Position numbers and translations under genes: made by a program. The notes under the pieces were generated by a model. That model was not told the origin of the DNA and searched no databases. It saw nothing but the letters and a program-made list of their open reading frames with translations. A stretch of 64,000 nucleotides of DNA from Viscum album (Eukaryota > Streptophyta > Magnoliopsida > Santalales > Viscaceae), in assembly GCA_963277665.1 (NCBI GenBank), contig OY728143.1, positions 539,310,394 to 539,374,393 on the forward strand, given 5' to 3'. Of the stretch, positions 38,577 through 53,769 are shown in pieces. Each line of letters begins with the position of its first letter. Position 1 is the first letter of the stretch.

Positions 38577-41500
38577 TCATAAAAACATTATGTTTTTATT
38601 ATTCACAAAATAAAACCGGCTTTATCATAATTTAAAAACAATAATAATAAAAAAAAATTGACCTTATAAACCCAAAAGTAAGTTTCATTATATAAAATTA
38701 ATTTCTTCTAAGTGATATAATTTATATTTAAAGTAAATGTGTTAAATATAAAATAGGTCAGATTTTTAAAAAAAATTCCTTTTTACATATAATAATGTTG
38801 TAATACCAAATTCATCAAAAATATAGATTCTAATTAACTTAATAAGATTAATAATAGTATATTGGAACTAATTATACTTTAAATTTATTTTAAAATAAAT
38901 TAGGCCTTAAATAAATAATTGTAATAGAAATCAAATATTCAATAAAATTTAATATTTTTTCACATCTTATTGATTAAACATATATTTTTTAAAAAAATAA
39001 TAAAAATCACAAAAATATATTTTTTATATTTTTAATTAAAAGAAAATTGTACTTCAATTCAAATAAATTTATAAATATTCTATAAATTGTATATAATATA
39101 TTCACAAAATTGAAAATGAATTTTTTATAGACGATATATATCTGAATTTTAAAAGAATGTTAATAAAAAAATGAATTATTGGTTACTATGAATTTATAAA
39201 TAAATATATATTTATTATTAATATATATATATATAATATTTAATCTAATTTTATTAAATCAATAAAATTTAACAGTTCTATTATATATAACAAATGAAAT
39301 ATTATATTTTTATATTAGATAATGGATCTTTTTAACAAGATGTAATGTTTAACGCAAGCTATCAATGAAATTGAAATACCTGGAGAAAAATAAATAATAA
39401 AATAATATGGGGTTATAAAAATAAAACCGATTTGAGATTTTTTATACTTTAATTAGTTACCCACATACCCCAATTAATTCTAGTTATTTGAACCTAATGA
39501 TTAATCCCTCATTATTATTTATAATTTTTTATCTACGCGGTAGATGAACTATATTAATTTTAATACTTTAGTATGAAGACCAATTCTAGATATGAATGAA
39601 ATACCATTTATAATTATACCCTAATATTGAGTGAAAAAAATAAATAATCTTAAATTAAAATTTCCATTAAAAATTAAATAAAATTAAAAAATATACTTAT
39701 TATAAGTAATATTTCTAGTAATGTAAAAATTAAAAATGTAAAAAAATTCATTCGTGACTTTAAAAATGGAAAAGTTGAGGGTAATATTTCTTTTGTGTCG
39801 TGAAAATTTAAAACCATCATTTTAATTAATTGATTTAGTGAAATTTAATTTGAAATATGGTGATGTTTCCATCCATTCCAATTTATTGACAATTCATTTT
39901 TAAGGTGAAGAATGAGTTTATCTCGGGGGAATTTTAGTACAATTTAATAAATATTTACATAAAAATCATTTTTTAATTTAATTGGACATACCCACTATTC
40001 TATTAATATTTTTATCTAATTCATGGAATGTTACATGATAATATTTTTATATATTGTAAATAAGAAAAATATTGAAGGAATTAATGACTGAAATGTCTCT
40101 CAATGAAATGGGGTTGGTAATGGATAATTTATGGGGATTAGAATTTAATAACTGAGACTAAACATTGCTAATAAATAAATAACACATTTCATATCATTAA
40201 TAGATAATTAAAAATCCAAAATTGAAGGTTTGAAACATGGAATTAAACAAGATGTAAGAAAAGTTTTCTTGCTGGTGAGAACTAAAATTTAATGGCTTGA
40301 TAGATTGTATCACACTATGACAACTAACCGAATGGAATATAAATATTTTACTGCATATAAAATTCCTTAGAACCCATGCATTAATGCGCGAAGAAAGATA
40401 TAGATGTCCAAAATAGATTCAATGAATGTTCATATAGAATTTATGCCCCAGATGGACCATTGAAGTGTATTATACGAGGCCTTGGGTTCCATAATAAATC
40501 ATTCAAAAATGAATATTTTTCTTTCACTACATGGAAAGAATCACAATTGGATCCTCTATTGATATGTACTTCATTATTTTCATCTTTCACTCTAACACAT
40601 TAATGAAAACTGTGAGGTAGTAATCATATCATATTCCTGGTGATTGAATATTTTAAGGAAGAACTACTGTGTTTTCATATAAATTTATTCAATTATTTGG
40701 TTTAATCATTCATCATATAATTATTCAATTATTTTATTTATTTATTTTATCAATGAAATAAAACATGATTATGAATATAAAAATTAAAATTTTAAACAAA
40801 TCATTTTAAATATTCCACGAAGGTTTTGTAGTTGTACCCATTATTATAAAAATGGAATTAATAAAACTAATTCATTAAACAAAAAAATTAATTTTCAATA
40901 TGAAATGGTAATTTTTTATTTTAGAATAAATACCCAAACCATAGATCATTATACATGTTTACCTTGACAACAAAAGTAAAAAATAATTTAATTGATTAAA
41001 ATAACTCCACCAATAACCTGAAATTTAAAAAAATAGGTTTAATATCAAATTATAAAGAAAATAAAAAGAAATTAATTTAAAATTTTTAAAATCAATAATA
41101 TCAAAATAATTTTATCAATTAACCATTTAAATTTTTTGAAATGAAATTTAATTATATCAAGAGTTCCATATTAATTTTTCTCTTACTAAATAAATCAGTT
41201 AGTTCGAACAAATTAATTTATTTTAAATGGTTGCATTTGATTATAACCAAAGGTATTAATTATTACTTCAATGCCATATAAATTCTCCCTTAAATATTAT
41301 TAGGATCTAATTTTATGAAAATAATTTCTTTAAACCATTACTGTAATGAACCAAATAATTTAATTAATCAAAAATTATGTTCTATACTAAATGTACATAT
41401 CTTTAAAAAATTAACATATTACGATTTAAATTAATATTCTATACATTATTGATGTACTTGATGTTTCATTGGTTTGGTCCATATATAAAATGATTTCATG

Positions 41501-44500
41501 TATGGAGACATCAACCAATATAGTTAGATGGTGTAAAAATAAGAAATTTCTTATATTATCAGCAGTTATTGTTTACTATCTTTTGTATGCTAAACCAAAT
41601 CCCAAAAGCATCTTTTGTTAACCCTCTTCAATTCCAGGGTTAACAATATGCATAATAGGTTGATTATGATCATTATCCCAATGATTAAAATCAGATATAG
41701 GTTTATTATGATAAATATAATAAATTATTTAATAGAGCCCCAAGAGACTATTTATATAGATGTACAATTTGTATTTAACAAAAAAATATTCATATTCAAA
41801 TAATAAAAAGTCCTTAATATCATATGTTATTTATTATGGATCGTCATATTATCAATCCCTTGTCATTCCATGACTATTATATCTTCAAACTAGTCCATAT
41901 CCCACACCAGAAATCGATTCCTTTTCTCTAGTACCATTTATAAATGACCCATTCCTGATAAAAAAATAATATCATGATATATAAAAATAGTTCAAAATGT
42001 TTTTATTCTTTCTTTTAGATGTTGGAATGAAAATTTAGGTACAATGTAAAATTTATTTTTAGTGAATTTCACTCATGGATATTTAATATTATGAAAAAAA
42101 TTATTTTTTAATTAAATTTCGGCTTGAAAAATTCTGTGAGTATATATAAGATAATAAAATCATATTTTCCACCATAGGACACACACATAACACATATTTT
42201 GTAAAAAAACTATTCAAAACATCATGAAAATTAATACACATAATATAAATTATACACATTTGGTTAAGAAGGAATATAATATAAGAAAAAAATCAACACA
42301 AATTCTCACTAAAGTGTTCAAAATGAGTCATTCCTGGGTAAACCATTAAATGGGAATCATTAAAGATAGATATATTGAATCTCCACCACAAATACATCAA
42401 ATATTCTTGAATGGACCACTGAAATTCCAAAATTAATGATAGAATATTACCCACCACCTTGTATTCTCATTCAACATATTATGGAATATTTCAATTTTAT
42501 TGGTCATAGAAAATATGGAGGATATTCATACATATAAAACACTTACTGGTTATGAGTTTATCATACCATGTGAATCTCATAACCATATATTATCAGGATT
42601 TTAAACTTATTTTATGAAATATATTAAAATAATGTCTTTAGGAAAAAAATTACTTATTAATTACATGAGCACATGTAACTTAGTCCAATATATCAATGGA
42701 AAACATGTTAGTGTAATTATTTAAAAATGTACAATATCATTAGAGAATTAATTGCATTTTATTTTGAATCCATAGTTTGTTTTGATCACTAATATGTGAC
42801 CAAGATATCTGACATTTTTAACAACCCCAATAACATATAAGAGTCATTTGTCATAAATTTTGGTATTCATATGTATATGAGATTATATAATTATCTTCTC
42901 TGGAATAAACATATATTGACCCTAAAATTGGAATATATACATATTTTATTAGGATTTCATAATATAGAGTTATTATCTCTTCTGTAGATATATCATATTA
43001 GTTGAATAAAATAATATATAGAAGCATAAAATATTCAAATACATAGATACCATATACCTCTGTTACATGAGGTAATATATATAATAATAGTAAATATATC
43101 CATGTAAAATTCAGAAACACTCATCAATCCATATCTGTTAATACTAGTATCACCACCTATATATTCCATATGATGATATAAAACAATATATGTGTTATAT
43201 CAATAGTAATCCCCCAATAAATATTGTTATCTTAAGTACATTTCATAAAGTTCATACTAAATACAGTTAATAAGTCATGAACATCTTATTTTAAAAAAAT
43301 AAAATTCCAACCTTCTTTTAAGGGGTTATTTTTAGCCAGCACATACCTCTTACAAGATATAGGAATATATAAAAACCATGAATTTTTTTAAAAAACGTGG
43401 TCTGTTTTAAAATTATCACAATTTAAATAATGTTAAATATTAATTAATATAAAATTTCTACTATATACATGGTCTATGAATCAAAGTAATACAAAATTTA
43501 GAGAAACATGAATTTACATAAGAAACAATCATTATTCAACAATATTTTATATTCAAAGGTTTTATATATTAATATATTATTCCTGATAAAACTATATATA
43601 TTATTAATCATATAATTTAGTAATAATTAGGGGAAAACCAAATTCTATATATACTTTTTGGTCTATGATTTGGATAAAGGGGCAACCCAATCCAACTATA
43701 TGTGAGAAGTTATTAGGAAATTGACTATATATGATATAATAATACATAAAAACAAAATATAATGAACACCCCTGGTTCTATTTCTAGTGAAAATCATTAT
43801 CATATTAATTTTTTTATATTAATGGCATGAATCTCAATAATAATTGGGGATCTGATATTTTATTTTAACATAACATAATTTCAGATGATAAATCATGGTC
43901 GACAAATACGAAGGATTTCTTACGGGTCAATATGGGAAATATATTCTTAATAATATAATTAACATAGAATTAGAAAATATATTTTTCAATAAAAATAACT
44001 TATTGTTATTTCACTCTCTACCCAATTCCCATATTAGAAATAAACTAGTATTATATAATATAGTCTGAAGAGTATCAACCAATAAAATTGTTATAGAAAT
44101 GAAAAATGAGTATTCATTATAGGAAGGATAATCAACTATCATGGAGTTTTAGAATATCACTTAGAGTTAAAAAACAAATATTGTGTCAATTACATAGCAT
44201 GAAAACATGAATACATTAAATATAAAATTATCCTTGTCTTTAGATCTATGTGTGTTTTTTTCAACTAACCACCTAAGATTTATATGATATATATAATCCC
44301 AAATTTCAAACAAATTCCATGGTTACAGAATGAGGGAGACATATATATAGTCAATTTTTTTAGAATTTAGAATTGAAGAGGTGACTAAACTTATATAGGT
44401 AGAATATAAAATCACATTCAATTGAAGGATAAATAATGAATATAAGGGAATAAAAGAAAATCTTGAAAAAAACATGGAATTAATTAAAAAATTAAATGTT

Positions 44501-45780
44501 TGGAAAAAATGTGTTAATTATGGGGTGAAAATATTGTTCTGACCATTTGAACTATAAAAACCCATTGCATCATATTTATTACCATTTATAGGTCATTAAT
44601 ATACCGTGTGGGCCTGATACTACATAACCATAATAATAATTGGCATAAGGATCTTGATGTTAGGACATCATGTGACTGGTATTATCCTCTACTCTATGTA
44701 ACATAAATATTCCAAGGTCTCTAAAATCAAATCATTCAATCCTTATGGTATATGGAATGAACCTATAAAAATTATTTAGTGACTAAGTGTGATGGATCAA
44801 ACTAACTAATAAATGTATGGGTAATTATAGTATTTTAGTAGAAAATATGATATTTTATATTTTGAATTGAGAAAAAAATACTTTAATTATAATTTTCTTA
44901 GTTATGTTTCATTGACTAATATACTAATAATTTTACAAACTAATTGGATATTTTTAGTTAATATAACAAGTTTACAATATATTATAATTTTAATAACTTC
45001 TTTTATGGTTTATAAATGTGATATTATTGATTAAATAATCTTAATCAATTATTATATAAGTAATTTATTCTCCAAAAAATATATAATAATGGAATATTAG
45101 TTGTAATTTAATATGATTGGTTAATATTAATGTTAATAGATTTATATGTAATATTGAGTCCAATATTTGACCTAATTTTTTAGATAGTTGATTAGAACCT
45201 ATGTAGTAGGGGTGGTTCTTTATAAATAATGTGGTTATGTGTATTTTAATAAATGTAATAATTATAGGGGAACTAGAATTAAATATATATTTTCAAAATA
45301 AATATTTATCATATTTCTTTTTTAGTTTTGAAAAAATAATAATATATTTTGTAATAAAAATTTAAGTATGAAAAAATAATTTTTTTAAATAAATTAAATA
45401 TAAATGATATTATTTTTTATTATAAAAAATTATTTAGTTGAATGAACAATATAAATTAAAAAAATAATGTTTCATGGAATACTTGTATGTGGACTGTTAT
45501 TTTGAATAATAGAAATGGGGATAGTTTATTTTATTGAATACATTGAAAAACATTGTAGTGAGGTTGATTGGAATATAAAATAATAAATATAGATGCTTGG
45601 TTGTATATATATAATGTTAATGGAAAAGTTATTGATTATATGATATGGTGGAAATTGGTTTTCAAGTTTCCAAATTTGATGGGATTTAATTTAATGATAA
45701 AATAATTTTGAATGCAGTTTCTCGACATTTGTTAGTTGATTTTTTTACTGCTTTAACTTTCAAAATTATATCTTATTTAA
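38577..45780. other. AT-rich unassigned interval
   Basis: No supportable gene. A less AT-rich patch at 40370-40560 (for example GCCCCAGATGGACC and GAGGCCTTGGGTTCC) may be LTR debris. Open frames such as 41615-41803 are chance. A 9-bp inverted repeat is listed separately. Confidence 0.35.
41617..41644. repeat. Perfect 9-bp inverted repeat, 10-base loop
   Basis: GTTAACCCT at 41617-41625 and AGGGTTAAC at 41636-41644 are exact reverse complements. No poly-T or gene context supports a terminator or RNA role. Confidence 0.6.
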
Positions 45781-46000
45781 AGAGGATACCATGTAATATA
45801 TATATATATATAAACCCAAATTAATCTGATTGAAAATGTAGTAGTAGACTGATATAAAATTCATATGTTGTTCACCTCTACATTTATCTAATGGTTGACA
45901 CAATTACCCCTAGAGATGTTTTGAATGCATTGTTTATTTTTTACTAATAATGTTATAAGGTTCATTTTGAGGAAATAAAATATTATGATAGGTATAGGGA
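45781..46000 (-). repeat. Candidate PBS plus LTR start, minus strand
   Basis: AGAGGATACCA|TGTAATATAT (45781 on) reads on the minus strand as a PBS-like TGGTATCC preceded by an LTR end. Some 90 bases further, TCATATGTTGTTCACCTCTA (about 45862-45881) resembles ATATACACTGTCTCCCATTT in the LTR at 63003. The evidence is thin and the far end cannot be placed. Confidence 0.3.
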
Positions 46001-49000
46001 AACATTAAAATAATTTTAAGATATATGTTATATAATGATTCTAGTATATCTATTCGGATAAAGATGTATATATGTAGGACATAATAATCATTACAATCTT
46101 GTAACTACCAATAATTTATTAATAATAAAAATACAATATTATTGAAATAACATAAAATTATATTTGTTTGTTTTTTATAATATTATAATTCTTATATGAA
46201 TTCCTAGGTGAAATATTTTTTTTATTCACTTTATCAGATAATTTATTATTCCATCCTCACAATGATGAGATAGGTCGTGTTTGTGGATAAAAATAAATCT
46301 ATGCAGGAATATATATCAAATTGGATCACCATGTTCAACCAGATTTCTAATTCACCAAGGGATAAAAATTTCATCGAATCATAAATCAGTCGGGTGATGT
46401 GACAGTGGGAAATCATCACATATTGAGGTTTATTTTCCATTATATTAATTAGAAAAACTTAAAAAAACAATAAAACTAATTTTTTATATTATAGACTCTT
46501 TTTATATATCGATAATACATATATTGGTGACAACCATATCGTAATACATTGTTCATTTAAAATTTATCTATTAACCACCCATGGATAATGAGTGTGTAGA
46601 AAAGAAATTGATAATTAAATTTTAATATAATCATTATTTTATAATAATGGGGACAGAATCCGAATACAAACTAGACATACCACAAAAAGAATCATTCACA
46701 GAATGCTTGTACTTTCTGGTGAATTATTCATTTGTTTCATCATACATATAAGATTTGGTGACCAAATATAAATATTCCACCATAAAAATTACATTATCAT
46801 GTTTAATATAAATAAATGTCAGTCTTTTATAATTATCATGGATTTATATATATCATTTCTTATAGTACATTAATCATTTGTGCAATCATAATATTATACT
46901 AGTCATCAATTTGAGGTCATTATATAGGGAATGAGAAATAATTCAACATAAAATAAATTTATAAAACATATGTACCACAAATTTACCTCACACATATCAA
47001 ATTTTAATACCTTAATGGATATCAATTATCACGTCATGACACAATTATTTCCTAAAAAATTTATTTTAAAACTCATAAAAAATCATTTTCACATTCATGA
47101 ATTAAACATGACCATTAAGTTAAAATTTTTTGGATTTGGAGTTTGTTATTAATGGATATTATATATTTAATCATGTTAAAATTAACTTATGCAATAATAA
47201 TAATGTAAAAATATTTATATATTTTTCATTTACTGGACACCGATATATTAAAAATATAACCATATATATCATTTCTAAAATAGTATTAGTGATCTTTTGA
47301 AAGTAAATTCTATATTTTTTATGACTATTCTATCAATTTTGGTGAAACCAATTATATAAAATTCATATAAAAACTACAAAAGAAAGTTAAATGGGGTTTT
47401 TTACTAAATATGAACTTCATTTATTAATTTGTTGAATTTTAATGATTCCATTTTTTAATTCCTTTAACAAGTTCCACTCAATGTTGTCATATTATAATAT
47501 AGAGTGGGAGTAGACACTACCTACCTTCTAAAGAAAATTATTTTCCCTCCTAAAAAATGTTGATCCTTCTACATAAGATCCTTAATTATTTATTCCCACA
47601 AAACAAATTCATGGATGCCATCTTTTAAAATTCAAAAATAATTTGAATAATTTTAACAAAATGGATCATAAAAAATCCTAAACCATTATTTAAAATCACA
47701 ATTATATCTAATTTTTATACAATTAAAATTTACATATTAATTCATTACAGTTATCCACCAATGTAATTTTTTTGAAATATGGTTCAATATTTAAAAAAAA
47801 AATTTCTATTTTATATTCTTGGGTCTTTTTTTCATGTTTCATCAAGGATATCTATGATTTTTGAATTAATCCCAATGACCCTATTTGAATTTAATGTCCA
47901 TGTTAAAAATTATTATGCCTAATTGGATTGGTTTCCTCAAACAAAGGGCTGTTTTGAATAAATATGTGGAAAATATTACCCATTATTACATTTTTCATGT
48001 CATTTTCCAGAACACATATTTGAAGAATATATCATTCTATTCCGTTCAATCGAAATTAATCCAAATATAATATAAAAAATTAATATCAAAAATATTAAAG
48101 GTTTTAGATTTAAATTTTTCAAAAAATATTTTCAAAACATCACCAGTTCTGGCTTATTCTTATCCCACAGACAAAAAATTACAGTTTTATTATGAAGATA
48201 TTTATATAGAAAAGATATATCCCTGGTACCATAGACCTACGACCAACCAGGTTTATTATCATGAATATAATTACTACATTATTTATTTACCAGCAACTAA
48301 CAATCCCCTAACATTACCATTAAGAAATTATTATGTCTCATATATGATTTATAATTATCAATATGCCTACAATATATCATTTCAATTTAATGTTTTTTCT
48401 TTCTCCAAATATTTGAGTAAAAAAGTGACAAAATATTACACATTAAGTCTATATATAATAATGATTCATTTTTTTGTGTATATCATTATATTCCTTTTCA
48501 AAATATTATCATAATGAATGTAGGATGACCCAATTTGTTTCTTTAAAATATTATTTTAGTATGAAAACCGTTATATATTATTATTATTATTATTTTGTAT
48601 TAGTTTTGATATATAATATTTTGATGTTATCAGGAAGATCAATTAATTATAATTGTATGAATTTATATAATAAACATGAATAATAATATCAGAAATTTTT
48701 TCTTCTAATCATTATCATTTTTATTTAAGACTTAATATTAATATAATTTATATTTAGGTTGTCATTTTATATCATTAAATACATAACCAATTAAAACCAA
48801 TATATTTTCACACATCATGTATATTGTTAAAATTGATATCATATGGTTTAATTTTAATAGTAATAAATACACATCATTATTCCATGATGATTTTTTTTAG
48901 TCTTCTTATATTACATTTACATATTCCAAAAAAGGAATCTAATTTATTACATGTATACACGAGAGACATATCTCATCTTTATCATAAATGTCACCTTATA

Positions 49001-49867
49001 TTATGGAAAGAAAATATTCTATACATTTACTATTAAATAGATTATATAGCTAGGAGTTGTATTCATGACGTGATTTCAAATAAAATTAACAATCCATCTA
49101 TAGATAGATATTTTTCATTGACATGTTTTCACTATGGAACGAAAATATTCTATAAATTTACTATAAAAAAATTCATACTATCTCAATTTTTCATTATTAT
49201 ATAAGAATATTATAAAAATTAAATATCATAATGTATCCTCTATTTATGGAAATATTTTAGAGAGGGATGGTCATACATAATAAATAGTGTTTCTTTCACA
49301 TCACCTTAACTCTTACCATTAAAAAATTTAAATATCTATGAAATATTAAACTGGCATATCATAGTGTTTTATCCAATGATTGAAAAAAAATTTCAAACAC
49401 ATGGCTTTGTTATTTATACCATTTTAGTCTCTTCATTTTCAATAATTAAAAGATAAAATTGATATTTAGTATAAAAACATGTTTCTACAGCTTTGAAATT
49501 TTTTTCAATTATTACGTATTTACGATAGTTATGAATTGAAAATTATAGGGACTATATTAAATATGTGTATTAAAATCCCCATTCTTATTTATTATACTCA
49601 TGGATATATTTCCAACATCCTTTAGTAAATATTTTCCAAACACTTCCATATATATCCACACGAACTCTTGGAAATATCATGTTATATTGGAATATCATCA
49701 AACCAGAATCAAATACCACTATAATAATTAAAATGACAAATGTATCAAATAAATAAACTTTTTATCATTGTATATACATCAATTGAATCAATCAATGGAA
49801 AAAAAATTTAAAATACATTTGGATATCACCATCATTTTAAAATTTTCATGGATTGTCAAAAATGGAA
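46001..49867. other. AT-rich unassigned interval
   Basis: Nothing recognisable. It may include the rest of the LTR that seems to start at 45792. Small frames (46246-46440, 46970-47152, 47885-48070, 48474-48683, 48824-49036) are AT-driven and lack motifs. A TTA microsatellite lies at 48577-48595. Confidence 0.35.
48577..48595. repeat. ATT trinucleotide microsatellite
   Basis: A perfect run of about six ATT units. Confidence 0.85.
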
Positions 49868-50647
49868 TGTAACATCACTAATTTATCCATCATCTTATTC
49901 ATAGGGAAAATAACATGTGTTTTATAAATGAATGGTTATTTTTTATAGAGTACAAGATATTCCACACTGAGCGTAAAGGAATATCATAATATTGTTATTA
50001 TGTGAGCATGATAAAATAGACATTAAATGTGAATGAATGAATAGTATTAACTGAATTATTAAATATAATATGGACCTAATAATTAACAATGTGTTTATTA
50101 ATTCTTATAAAAATAAGAATCTAATTATAGTAACAATATTTTATTCCTCAAATTCAATTTCATCAAGAATAATTTTTGTTTTTTATAAGAGAAAAAAATA
50201 TTATTTTCTGAATAAAATAAAAAATTCTTAATCAAATAAATATCATTATTAAAATTTAAATATCATAATTATATTACAGTAATTTTTTTAGAGTTTTCAA
50301 AAATGTATCATTTGTCATTATATGATGGAAATTACTGAATTTTATTGAAAAAATTATCTTCATTTATTATTATTTAAAATTTAAAATTATATTTTATATT
50401 AATTAAAAATAATAATATATTCCTTATTAATTAAAATATTAAAATTATAATTTTTTTGAAAATGATCCTATAAACACCATTATAGTAAGAATAATTTTTT
50501 AAAAATTACAATTTTTTTCAGAAAAAGGGTTTCTTTTATTATATTATAAACATTATAATATTTTTATTAATGAAAAGTAAAACATATCCCATAGAATTTT
50601 TAAAGGTATAATATTTTTAATATGGTGTAAGAAAAAAGATATGATCC

Positions 50648-50664
50648 AATATATATATATATAT
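50648..50664. repeat. AT dinucleotide microsatellite
   Basis: A run of about eight AT units in the LTR. Comparable short runs occur at 24593-24607, 32256-32270 and 45797-45812. Confidence 0.75.
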
Positions 50665-53351
50665 TCAAATAATATCTATTTATATTCAACATTTTGATTT
50701 ATTTAATTAATTTTTACTAAATAGTTTTATTTTTTTTAACAACACTGTGAAATAATTATGTAGTTAAACAATCAAACAAATGATATTATAAAGTCAAAAT
50801 TAATATTAAATGATACAATTAAAATAATAAAATTATTTTATAAATTAGTTTTTATTTTTATTGATTTATTAAAACATTATTTTTTAGAGTTTTTTATATA
50901 TTTTTAAATGTTAATTTTATGGATATTGTCAAAAATTTAATTTTTATATTTAAAAATTATTAATATTTTATTTAATGAATAAAATTTATAATAACCATAA
51001 ATTTGTATAAATTATTATTATAATGCTGTTCATATCATCTATGACACTATTATTGATTTTTAGGAATTTTATAATGTCAATATTTTCCCCTAAAGAGTAA
51101 AAGTCAATATGGTTACAATAAGAGGATAAGGGGTTAAAAAAAGATTAAAACAAAATGGTAACGGTAATAATGTGATTGAGGCATGAAAATAAACTAATTT
51201 ATGATATTATCTATACAAATAATAATTTTATATTCAAAAAAACTATTTTTATAGCTTTTTATTTGTAAATTAATTTATATTAATTTAATATATGGAGAAA
51301 TTTTAATATTTTCCCTAAAAATTCCAATAAAATGAATCATATTGTTCTCATTTAATTAACATAAAAACCATTTTGGATCAATAAATATCATCCCCATCAC
51401 ATTCATAAAATACTTCCCTTAATTATAAGGGTATTATTTTTTGAACAACATCATCCAAAGTGATCTTAATGTTTTAAAGAATTGAGGTTTAATGAATAAA
51501 ATATATCATTTGAATTAAGTCTTACTAATTTATTTATTTTTCAACATCATTCAAATATTTTCAAACCATGATAAAAAAGTTACACTATTTTACTACTCAT
51601 ACTATAAATCAATTATTTTAGTTGAATTACTCGTATGCATCTACAGTTCTATTAAACTAGAATGGTATTCATAATTCTTCTATATGGCGGCTACCACCTC
51701 AAAAATCAATGGGATTAATTTTCCATCACCATATCTCAATAACGGTTATAATTATGAGAGTAATATTTATAAAATATTTTGATGAAAATATATATCATTA
51801 CAAGAAAATAATTTATCATCTGTCTTATTCTCATTCCATTTAGATGAAAATGATATAGTTTTCCATGGGTATGTGCGTACTATCATTTCTACAATGCAAT
51901 GTGATTCATTTTCCATCACCATATCACATGGATTAGAATATATAATTATACTTAAACAATTAATATTATATATAAGATGTTATTATAATTTTATAAATGT
52001 ATAATTATGTTTTGTTTTGTTTTTTACAGTGATCATTGAATAATTGAAATGTTACTCATGCGTACATACAACATACCATCTCAATGATTATAAGATTGTT
52101 AGTTTTTCATAACCATATATATTGGTTTGATTAAAAATTATAATTGATATATAAAAATATTAATTTCTTAAATATTATTATTCGTCATTAATTACAATGA
52201 TGAACATTTTCACTATAATATAAAATAAAATCCATTCGTTAATTAGGTATAAAATATCATAAAATATCTAATGTGATTAATATGAATATGTAATTGTATT
52301 TAAAATAATATGGAATTGTAAACATGAAAAATGTTATAAATGGAGTTTAAATTGACCTATTTTTTTAGAAATATATAAACTTTATTTTTTTAGATAAACT
52401 CAAGGAAATTGACTCTTTATCTAAAAACCCTTGTTTTTAATATATAATTTATTTAGTTTATAACTCATATAAAATAATTTTCATGTTTTTAGAATTTTTT
52501 TTTAATTTATTTATCTTTACTTGAATGGTTTGAATATGAAATTTTGGAATATCATTCAAAAAAATTAAATTATTAATCTATTAATTTTTTTATATATGGG
52601 AAATTCTTTTATCAGTATGTTTTTACTTTTCATTTTAAAATAAATCAAAAGTTAATGATTTATTACATTATATAGAATAAATGGATTTTTTCATTTTTCA
52701 CGAATCCATTATATTTTGACACATTGAAAAAAGGATTCATGGTTATTTACAAATGATGGATTTCTATTAGATTATTATTCTTTTAAAATAAGTGTTTTTC
52801 ATTAATAAATGTTTACATGGTGCTAGAATTTATGTTTTATGATTATGTAATAGTTCATGGGAAATGATTATGATAATGGATGGATATGATATATACCAAA
52901 TACAGGTAGGTCTATGATACCCCTCAAATTAACTGGGTATTTTTTTATATTTTAATTTGACCTTAATGTTTATTCTTAGTGTCTCTATGATGGTTACACC
53001 CATGTATAATTTTGACGGTGATTTTAGGGAAGAAATGTAGGTTACATAATACGGCATCCTTTAGTGTAGCTTTATATATATGTATGATAAGAAACATATT
53101 CCCTATGTTACCTTTTTGTTTAATTATATTGTTTTTGTTTCTAGGAAATTTTCATGCTTTAAAGAGGGTTTTTATTGACTTTGTGTTCATTATAATTCTA
53201 TGTTAATTCATACTGATCAAAAGTATAAATATATCAGAACTATTCATAGAGATTATCATGTTTTTATTAAAACCATTACAGTATCATTTTTTACAGTATG
53301 AATATATTGAAATATTTTATAGAACATAGTGGGAATAAAATGTGATTACAT

Positions 53352-53362
53352 GGGGTTGAAAA
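53352..53362 (+). promoter_or_regulatory. Decayed splice-donor-like motif (5' LTR copy)
   Basis: The 5' LTR here reads AATATAG|GTCCG where the 3' LTR at 61789-61796 has CTCAG|GTAAG. The position relative to the LTR end agrees within a few bases (about 400). Confidence 0.3.
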
Positions 53363-53758
53363 AATTTATTTTGAGAAAGAATATAGGTCCGAAAATGGAA
53401 ATTATTATATACATTTTTAGAATAATGGTTTCATTCTTTATTTTTATGTCCCATATTGTCATATTTCTGCTCAAACAACATTTTGGAAATTTTTTAAAGA
53501 ATTTTATCGATAGTTATAGACACCAATGATTTCAACATAAAATTTTAAAGTATATATTGTATATAAAACTTGTTTTCTTGGTATTTTTGGACAAAAAGAT
53601 TAATTAGTTTAAGTGTCGATTTATAATTTCAGGGTCAAATATGTCATATTTTTCCCGTATTCACTAAAAATATCCCTAAAATACGAGGGGATAAATAATA
53701 TGATATTATGTATTAAAATAATTTCTATATTTATTGTTTTAGGGTGGGTCCTTAGAGT

Positions 53759-53769
53759 TGGTATCAATG
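53759..53769 (+). other. Primer-binding site
   Basis: TGGTATCAATG follows the LTR end with a two-base gap. The whole junction GGGTCCTTAGAGTTGGTATCA closely follows the family pattern GGGTCGTTACAGTTGGTATCA. Confidence 0.7.

Larger units (their letters stand above)
49868..53756 (+). repeat. 5' LTR of the 12.3 kb element
   Basis: It starts TGTAACATCAC and ends AGGGTGGGTCCTTAGA, just before the PBS. A second, internally similar patch (TTAATTTTCCATCACCATAT at about 51716 against TTCATTTTCCATCACCATAT at about 51905) suggests an old local duplication within the LTR. Confidence 0.65.

Noticed and set aside
43040..43070. PBS-like GATACCATATACCTC as another minus-strand LTR start
   Set aside because: No TG-type LTR terminus or shared LTR block follows.
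48474..49036. Small plus-strand frames with hydrophobic translations as membrane proteins
   Set aside because: I, F, Y and L richness is what AT-rich DNA gives by chance. There is no gene context, and similar frames occur throughout the window.
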